This document shows, one piece after another, positions 47,320-56,200 of a DNA stretch of 56,869 nucleotides. The stretch lies in NCBI GenBank assembly GCA_905480605.1, contig CAJQRD010000022.1:1-56869 (forward strand). The letters run 5' to 3'. The stretch is from an uncultured Saprospiraceae bacterium. Its GTDB lineage: Bacteria; Bacteroidota; Bacteroidia; Chitinophagales; Saprospiraceae. Under the pieces are notes generated by a model. The model was not told the DNA's origin, made no database searches, and worked only from the letters and a program-made list of their open reading frames with translations. Numbering within the stretch: the first letter of the stretch is position 1; every line of letters starts with the position of its first letter. Made by a program: the position numbers and the translations under genes.

Positions 47320-47571
47320 ATGAAGCAAATTCATGAACCCGTTTCTAGTATGTCATACTCACAGTACTCTAGGACAGTAAAAGTTAATCAGGGAGTGTAT
47401 CTAAATACTTCTGAAGTATGTAAGCTTATCAAAGTATCACACGTAACTCTTTGGAGATGGAGGAAAAATGGTGTGATACCATTTATTAAATATGGCAGGA
47501 AGGTGCTATATAAGTTATCAGATGTGGAAGCTTTTATTAATCAAAACTATATTGATTATGGGAGCAGGTAA
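47320..47571 (+). CDS. Excisionase-type helix-turn-helix DNA-binding protein
   Basis: An 83-residue protein with a MerR/excisionase-like HTH_17 domain (about 25-75): GVYLNTSEVCKLIKVSHVTLWRWRKNGVIPFIKYGRKVLYKLSDVEAFI, with WRWRKNG as the recognition helix-wing and KLSDVEAFI as the closing helix. In mobile elements such proteins direct excision or control neighbouring genes. It is the only intact gene in the island. Its end overlaps the start of the ATPase gene by 14 bases, so the two were translated together. Confidence 0.85.
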   Translation: MKQIHEPVSSMSYSQYSRTVKVNQGVYLNTSEVCKLIKVSHVTLWRWRKNGVIPFIKYGRKVLYKLSDVEAFINQNYIDYGSR

Positions 47572-48596
47572 TACATTAAGCAGAATTGATAGTCAAATAA
47601 GGCAATATCAGAATGCAGGATTGTCTACTCCTCCTTCGTTGGTTGATATACAAGGATATAGTGTTCTATTCAAGAATACTATCAATCTTATTCAAGGGCA
47701 ATATGGTTCACATAAGTCAAGGTTTGCTGAGCACTTGGCTGGAATATTAATTAACAATAATTCTAGATATCTTACCAAGAATGGATTTATAGGTAAGGAA
47801 GCATGTAAAGTTATATATGTTGATACAGAAAGATCAATCAAGTATAATCTTCCACAGACAAGGATGAGAATCTCGAATATTGCAGGCTATTATTGTACAA
47901 AAACCTCATTACACTTAACAAGCCTTATTAGAACAAGTAAGTCAAATAGGCTAGTAGATATGGTTACTTATATTGATGATATCTCCAAGTTTACCAATAA
48001 GCATATTGTGATTGTTATAGATGTTGTTTCTGATCTAGTTTTTGACTTTAATAACCAAGTTGAAAGTTCTATCCTAATTGGACAACTAACATCTGTTCTT
48101 AATGAGTTAGATTGTACTGTAGTTTGTGTGATACATGAGAATCCAGGCCACATCAATAAAAAGGCTCGAGGTCATCTAGGATCTGAGTTACTAAACAAGG
48201 CCACAAATGTATTCAAGGTAAAGGAAGAGAGAGACAGTCTCTGTTAGAACAATAAAAAGCAGAAATACGGCTATACCACCAATATTTAAGTTTAGCTTTA
48301 ATAAATCCGAACAGGCATTAGAATTGACTAATAATGGATACACATTCGCAGATACAAGCCAATTTTCAGACTCTGATCTAAAAGGATTTCTATTGGAGGT
48401 CTTGACTGATAAATTACCTAGGAGAGAACTACTTGATAAACTAAAGCTAAGATATTCGATGTCTGATAAATCTTTAGATAGCAAGTTGAGATAATTGTTA
48501 AAGAATAGTGTGGTAATAGGTAAGATTGAAGGTGATGATGTATGTCTGAAGTCCGAAAGGAATAGTCTGCTTTATTATTACATTGAAAAGCTATAA
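47558..48596 (+). pseudogene. RecA-like P-loop ATPase of a mobile element, frameshifted
   Basis: Begins at ATG 47558 (MGAGNTLSRIDSQI), overlapping the HTH gene. LIQGQYGSHKSRFAEHLA is a Walker A-like loop in which His stands at the last Gly position; VIYVDTERS and HIVIVIDVVSDLV (Walker B) and VVCVIHENPG follow, a layout like RepA/AAA_25 ATPases of Bacteroidota mobile elements. The frame stops at 48247 (KEERDSLC) but continues in another frame as TVSVRTIKSRNTAIPPIFKF, meets a stop at 48492-48494 and ends at 48596. So there is one frameshift near 48236 plus one nonsense change. Confidence 0.8.
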
Positions 48597-48693
48597 ATGG
48601 AAGTGGAAATAGTCTATAGGTAAATGTCTACTTCTATTTCTTAAGAATTATCAAAATGTCTGTACAATTATTTATTTAATTGATAAGATTTGA

Positions 48694-49621
48694 ATACCTA
48701 TTTGGGTAAAAGGGTACTGTGTTTTAAGACCTATTGATGATAAACTTACGTCTGGATATCTTTTCTATTATCTACAAACGATTGATTTTATGGAGAGGAT
48801 AGAATCGTTACAAAAAGGAGCTAGCTACCCAGCGGTGTCAGATAAAGATGTAAAAAGCGGAATAATTCCCATTCCACCACTTCTAGAACAAAAACAGATA
48901 GTCTCCATCCTTGACAAAGCCTTTGCTGCTATTGATCAAGCCAAAGCCAATATTGAAAAGAACATTCAGAATGCAGAAGAGCTGTTTCAGAGTAAGCTGA
49001 ATGAGGTGTTTAGTCAAAAGGGCGAAGGATGGGAAGATTATCAACTAAAATCGCTTATTGAGTATGACAAAACTAAGCATGATAATACAAGTTTACCATA
49101 CATTGGGTTAGAGGATATTGAGTCTGATACTGGAAAGCATATAGGTACAACAGAGTGCCGAGAAGTAAAAAGCACAACGTTTCGTTTTGATGAGAGACAC
49201 GTTCTGTATGGAAGATTAAGGTTTAAACAAGATATTGATACCAGACTTTGTTGGGCATTGTTCATCTGAAATATTCCCAATCCTTCCAAAGGAAAAGCTT
49301 TCTAGACAGTTTTTATTCTTTTGGTTATTTAGTCCTAAAACAGCTAAAAAAATAAATGATACTTGGACTGGAGCAAGAATGCCGCGAGCAAATATGAAAG
49401 AGGTGCTTGGTTTTCATATCTCTTTACCAAGCTATGAAGAACAACAACTGATTTCAGACAGGTTGTTTGAGTTGAAAAGAAAGATAGTTGAGTTTAAGGA
49501 TAGCTGTAGAAACTATCTTCTGGAGTTAGATGAGTTACAATCATCTATCCTACAAAAAGCATTCTCAGGTGAGCTTACATCATCAAGAGAAATCATACAA
49601 CAAGCAGAATCCACAATATGA
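48694..49621 (+). pseudogene. hsdS: Type I restriction specificity subunit HsdS, truncated and frameshifted
   Basis: The open stretch begins after a stop at 48691 with no start and enters mid-protein (YCVLRPIDDKLTSGYLFYYL, then PAVSDKDVKSGIIPIPPLLEQKQIVSILD, the end of target-recognition domain 1 and first conserved helix). The second domain follows (YIGLEDIESDTG, YGRLRF) until a shift near 49245, continuing PDFVGHCSSEIFPILPKEKL, ARMPRANMKEVLGFHISLPSYEEQQLI and a final coiled helix to the TGA at 49621. The first recognition domain is mostly missing. The TGA overlaps the hsdR ATG, so gene order S-R is preserved. Confidence 0.9.
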
Positions 49622-50026
49622 ACGAAGCCCAAACAAGACTCAACTTTATAGATCCAGCTTTACGAGAAGCAGGTTGGGGTGTTTTTGAGGGCAGTTATAT
49701 AAGAGTAGAATTTCCAATTACTGACGGAAGGAAAGTAGGTAACGGAAGAAGAGGTTCAAAACTGAGTGCTGATTGTATTAGAATACAAGAAAAGGAGAAT
49801 TGCGGTTATAGAAGCCAAGGCAAGAGACAAGTATATTACTGACGGATTGCCTCAAGCTAAAGATTATACTGAGAGATTAAATATCCGTTTCACATACTGC
49901 ACCAATGGACTTCAGATATATGGAGTAGATATGGAAGAAGGCAAGGAAGGAGATGTTAGCCGTTACCCTACACCTGATGAGCTATGGGCAATGACCTACC
50001 CTGCCCCGATTAATAAGCTTTTTTAG
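49618..50026 (+). pseudogene. hsdR: Type I restriction R subunit (HsdR), N-terminal remnant
   Basis: Starts MNEAQTRLNFIDPALREAGW, the N-terminal nuclease region of HsdR. A shift near 49772 changes frame (expected LSADYVLEYK, then RRIAVIEAKARDKY in the second frame, with the E-x-K of the endonuclease site). It continues AKDYTERLNIRFTYCTNGLQIYGVDMEEGKEGD and ends at PINKLF. The remaining motor and C-terminal portions, most of a normal subunit of over 700 residues, are gone. Not functional. Confidence 0.9.
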
Positions 50027-50159
50027 AAAACTTATTGAACCAGAATTATATATGGTAAGAGTTTAAATCCATTACGATTTAAAGGACACAAGGCAATTTT
50101 TATTAACGCAAGGGGAATAGTCGATTTAGTATAATACGATATTTTTTTACTTTTAAAAT

Positions 50160-50191
50160 AAAACCCCGAGAGAAAAAACTCTCAGGGTTTT
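50160..50191 (-). terminator. Terminator of the giant T9SS gene
   Basis: A stem with one mismatch (AAAACCCCGAGAG, 50160-50172, with CTCTCAGGGTTTT, 50179-50191) and loop AAAAAA, followed on the minus strand by a T-rich stretch. Confidence 0.85.
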
Positions 50192-50239
50192 ATGATTATT
50201 ACTAAGGGGTTAGTTATTCAATCTTTTTAAACTTTTAAA

Positions 50240-53200
50240 TTATCTAATTATTGTCATCTTTTTGGTAGAGATAAATTTGTCAGAAGTTATAGTATAGTAA
50301 ATTACGCTGTTGAAAGTATTCAACTCTGAGGAACTAAGTTCAATTGAGTTATTTCCTTTTACTCCTTCAATTGTGATTTCGTGTAATAGTTGTCCGGAAA
50401 TATTGAAAAATTCCAATTTAATTAATTCAGATTCAGGTAATACAAATTCGATTGTCGTATAGTCTGTAAATGGATTTGGTCGGTTTTGATAAAGAATTAA
50501 TTGATTATCATTACTGTTAGATGCATCTGATATATTGACAACATTCAACATTTCACCAACATATGCTTCTGCTGAAGTTATATCTGAAGTAATTTTAATT
50601 CTGTCACTAATATCTTTTTGAGAGGCAATTGCTTTAAGTTTAATAGTTAATATTTTACCTGCACCTAAAGGTGAGATCCCATCGTAACTTAAAGTCAACT
50701 TATCCTCATACATACCAGCGTTATCATTTTTAAAATTATATCCTTCAATACCTAAAACTTCAAAACCTGGAATTGCTAATGTCATTTGATAGGCATATAG
50801 CTCAGAGGAGTTTGAAATCAACTCTAATTCGACTTCTTCATCCTTTTCAACTGTGCTTTTGTCAAATACCAGGTCAATAATACTAAGTGAATTATTTTTT
50901 GGCATTTTTTGACCTAATTTGGTTGATGCACTGTTATTAACATCACCAATTTTGACTGAGATAAAATCTGCCTCATTTATTGGCTCGGTTAGATTCTCAA
51001 ATTCAAGGTATGTTTTGTAATGCCAAGCATTTTGAATAGTTAATTTTTGATTTGAATCCACTGATTTCCAGCTATTATTTTCTGGCAACTCTTCATAGAT
51101 ACCTAAAATTAACTTTCTTAAGTTTATAAGATCCAAGGCGGTTATATCGAAGTCATTATTAACGTCCGCTGCAATCATTTTATAAGGACTATCAAAATGT
51201 TGCAAACCAAGTATGTGTCTTTGAATTAATACCAAATCCAGGGTGCTTACACCATTTAAATAATCCTCATTACTATATGCATTTACTAAGTAATCAGAAT
51301 TGGCTGTTAAGGCTTCAAAAGAATATAAACCTTCATTGTTTGAAACTCCATATTTAGGATAATTGGATAAATCACTTAATATTTCTGTCGTAATATTTTC
51401 TACTGAAATACCTTGCTCTGTTTTTATAGAACCAGAGATTTCTCCATTATTTGATACATTATTACTTATCAATAAGATATTTACAATACAAAAGTCTTTA
51501 TTACCATTTTCATCCCATGTATAAATATTCACACTTGCAATGCCATTTGAATCAGCATCATCCATAGTAAATATTCTACTAGTACTTCTTAACTGAGGCT
51601 CCCACTTGTGAGCATCATTATTCATGTAGTCATCTTGTTTGGCATAATCACCTGTTTCAGAATCATAATACCAGTAATCTCCATTGTACCACATTAAGTC
51701 GGTTGAACTATCATACCTACTATCATCTCTTATTGGAGGTTGAACATCGGTAAAAGTAAAGATCAGATTATCACTTGACGTACAATTGTCATAGCTTCCG
51801 ATATTGAAATCAATAGCCCACAATTCAACTTCATTATTGGATTCGATTAATGCAGTCCCTATGTTAATACAATATGGAGTAGGTGCTTTTTTATCCTGAA
51901 CTTGAAAATATTGGACAAAACTAGTAGTATTTGTACACCCATCGGATACGTTCCAAACTGCCCTATGCCAAATACTACTGGCTTGTAATCCTGTAGGTAT
52001 TTGTATTATAACATTTTCACCATTAGTTGTGGAGGGAATGTAATATGGATTATTTTCACCATCGATATATTTGGGTAATTTACTGCTGTAATAAAAATCT
52101 TGAGTCCAATCTGAGTTCAAATCAATAGTTAATTCCCAACTCAACCAGTCTGATCCACATTTACCCTCATCGATTGCACTGACTACCAATTCTCCACCAA
52201 GCCCTTTACATTCCAAGTCAACTTCGAATATCAAGCTATCAATACCTGAAATTACTGGATCTTCGGTATCAATTATTTTTATAACCTGTGTATGTTTTAT
52301 GATGCCAACAGAGTCGGGACTAGTTGGATCATATTCACACCAATTAATGACTGACCAATGATTTAAAATCTTCAAACAGGAATTACCATCAAAATTGAAA
52401 GTATCACTTTCAAGAGAGTAACCAATTGATTGACAAACGTTGGCGTTCCAAGTAGGTTTGCCAAAGTCTTCTCCGTCACAGTTAGTTATAATATCCTCAG
52501 GAAATACAATAGATGTTGTGTCAAATGGATTAATAGGTTCTATAATTATCCATTGAACACAATTATTGCATGACCTAAATCGCCTTCTAAGTGCTCCATA
52601 TCCACATAGAGGGTCGTACGCAGGTATTTCAACCCCGTCGTATTTTGGATCGTTAAAGTGACCATCAAATGGTTTTTTGACACGTGGTTCAGTATCAGCA
52701 ATTATCTCATCAATATCACAATCAAGCTCTATTTCTCCGCATGCCCCAAATTCCTCTGGTAATCCAGTGATATTTAAATTGTTATAGTCCATATCACAAG
52801 TCATTACTAGATCGGGACTGCAATTTATATTGATATTTGACTTATCCTCAAGTCTGATCGTGGACCAAGAGAAATTTTCATTACCATACGCATCTCTAAC
52901 TCTGAATTCTACATCAATTTCAACATATTCAGCTCCATTTAAATCACCGCAACAAAATACTACATAATCTGACCAAATTGTATCTTGAGGAGAGCAACTA
53001 ATTTCTGGCCTTCGTATAGCTAATTCAATATCTGTACAACCATCATATGAGCCATTATCAATATCTCTAGCATATACTTTTGCTGTTCCGGTCGCTTCAT
53101 TTTCTGAATTACTTTGATTAATGAGACTTATCACTAAGTTTTCTTTAGTAATCGACACAGGAGGGGTATGATCATCAATGTGTACTTTTATATAAGTACT

Positions 53201-56200
53201 TGATGTATTTCCACAGCAATCTTCAGCTATATATTCGATATTATAAATTTGTCCTGCAATTGCATCTTTCAATATATATGCTCCGTTTAGATCTTCTGAT
53301 ACCGTTAAATTGCCAGAAACATTTCCAATAGTATAAACTACGTTTCCACCGCACCCATCGTATATATTTGATGGTTCAGGAAGTACAACATCTACAGCAC
53401 ATCTCCAAGGATCAACACTAGCACTTATATCATCAACTTCAATTATAGGGGGGTCTCTGTCTATAGCCTTTATTACCTGAGTATAACTAATATATTCTCC
53501 CTCACACCAATCCAGGATAGTCCATGTTCTGTGGACCTTAATATTCCCAACACAATTTGTACCGCAAGCATCAATCTGATTATCATTATATGTTAATACT
53601 AGATTACATACTTCGTTTGAAATGGCTTGTGGGTGTAGTTTTGAAAGATCTGCTCCATTTACATAATAATGAGGATAAGCGTACGAAACACCTTCATTAT
53701 TTTCTATAATTCCATCAGAATCATTGTTTTGATCTATTACTGTTTTCAAATCGCTAGTGTTTGGATCATCAAAGTATTCAAGGATGGATTGTGGTGATAT
53801 GTCCTCTAGACAGTTTACTTCAACTACTCCAAAAGGCATGAATAATTTACCTTTTGAAACATTAAGAGAATCTGTAGCTATTTCAATTTCTACAGTATCA
53901 ATTGATTCTAATTCAAAAGGTTTAAAGAAATATTCTGACGTACACATCATCGTTTCACTTAAGCCAGTACCATTATCATAGTCTAAGATCCAAGTTCTTC
54001 GCAATATGGTGCCCTCGCAACCTAGATCAATATATTCATCATTGTAGCTCAATTGATCTGGGGACACAGACTCACAAACAATTGTTATGTTATTTTCAAC
54101 AAAATCATTTAAATCTTGTGGTATTAATTCATTTTTTAAGCTATCAGAATAATTACCTTTTATAATCGGTAGTTCATAACAACTTAACATACATTCCTCA
54201 GAGTAATCTCCAATTCCTGTCTCACCTCCGATCGGACAATCGCAATTAATTTCTGGGAGATATTTGTTTTCAAAAGTTAATGTACCCCAGCATTTATTAC
54301 CGGTACAAGAATTCATAATAATGAACATCAAAGTATCTCCTAAATGTTCTAACAAAACTTCTGTTGACTCATAATCTATGTTATTTCCGGCCTGATCATG
54401 AATAATTAAAATATAGTTATCATAATCATATTCAGATTGCACAAACATTGATATGTGAATATCACTTATACTACAATCTTTATCAATTGAAATATTTAAG
54501 TGATCATTACATGCAATCTGTTCTGGTTCTGGAAGTTGAACAATTAAAATAGCAGGTTTTGAAGGTCTTGAACATCCATCAACGGCATCTTCTATAATTA
54601 CCCTGTACTCATAATTACTCAAATCATAAGTAATATTGTCAATTACAAGTTCATTGCCAGTTTCTCCATAAAGATTTGTCCAATTTGAATAAGAATTAGG
54701 TCTGGATTGCCATTGAAGGTTGTAATTCAAACCATATGTGTTTACTGAAAAGATAACTGAATTACCTACACATGCTTGAATATTTTCAGGACCTTCATAA
54801 ATGAAAATACAGAACATATCTTCATCATCATCAGTAATATCATCATCATTGTCATCAACAGTTTCATCGTCTGAAGTATTACTGTCCGGGTCATATTGTC
54901 TTGAACTTGTGATCTGTGTGAAGTTCACATAACTGACTCCTGGACCTGGTTGCATTACTTCAACATCGTAAGTAAGAAGTAGGGTCGAACCAACATTAAT
55001 ATTTAATCCACTCCAAGTAATGATGTTACCATTAGCTACGCCTCCATTGCTTATTGATACAATATTTCCAAGACCATTGGGGAGTAAGTCTTCAACTGCT
55101 ACCTCTGTAGCATTATCAGGACCATCATTAGTCACTCTTAATGTATAAGTAATAATATCTCCTATGTTTGGATTTACATTAGTTGTACTCTTAACTATCA
55201 TCAGGTCAGCAACCTGGGGATCAATAGTGAGAATATCTTCGTCGTCATCATCACCATCGCCATCACCATCTTCATCGACGGTATTATCAGTATTAGGATC
55301 ACTATCAGGATCAAATTGATCGGAATCAGTGATTTGCGCGGAATTCAGATAACTTACGCCATTTCCTGGAGCCAATACCTGGGCTTCATAGGTGAGAGTT
55401 AAACTAGCTCCTACGGCTAAGCTAATTCCAGACCACTGGATAGCGCCAGCGTTAAATGATCCGCCATTGCTTATAGAGCTAATATTATCAAGGCCATTAG
55501 GAATTATGTCTTCAACGGCAACACCTGTGGCATCATCAGGACCATCATTGGTCACTGATATACTGTATGTAATAATATCCCCAATATTAGGATTAGAATC
55601 ATTTACAGACTTATTCAACATAAGGTCAGCCACTTGAGGAGTGATTAAGAGATCGTCTTCATCATCATCATCACCATCGCCATCCCCGTCTTCATCCACA
55701 GTATTATCGGTATTAGGATCACTATCAGGATCAAATTGATCAGAGCTTGTGATCTGAGCGGAGTTATAGTAAGAAACACCAGGACCAGGTGGAAGAACTT
55801 CGGCTTGATACGTCAACACGACATTAGAACCGGCAAGAATAGATAAGCCCGACCATTGGATTGCGCCGGCATTAAAGCTACCACCATTACTTATGGATGT
55901 AATATTTGCTAATCCATTGGGAATTATATCTTCGACATCTACACTTGTAGCATTATTTGGACCAATATTGTTAACAAGTATACTGTAGGTTATTACATCC
56001 CCAACATTAGGATTAGAGTTATTTACAGACTTATTCAACATAAGATCAGCTACTTGAGGCGTAATTGTAAGTTCGTCTTCATCATCATCATCACCATCGC
56101 CATCCCCGTCTTCATCAACAGTGTTATCAGTATTAGGATCACTATCAGGATCTGGAACATTAGAGCTTGTGACCTGAGCGGAGTTAGAGTATGAAACACC

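Larger units (their letters stand above)
45946..50026 (+). mobile_element. Decayed integrative element with type I restriction remnants
   Basis: A co-directional block of recombinase, excisionase-type HTH, P-loop ATPase and hsdS/hsdR pieces. Only the HTH gene is intact. There are two in-frame stops and a frameshift in the recombinase, a frameshift and stop in the ATPase, a 5' truncation and frameshift in hsdS, and a frameshift and 3' truncation in hsdR; hsdM is absent. The ends are set by the outermost recognisable genes; attachment sites were not found. Confidence 0.7.

Noticed and set aside
45552-50239. Attachment-site direct repeats flanking the island
   Set aside because: Only short chance matches such as CACAAGG were seen at both ends; no tRNA gene is adjacent.
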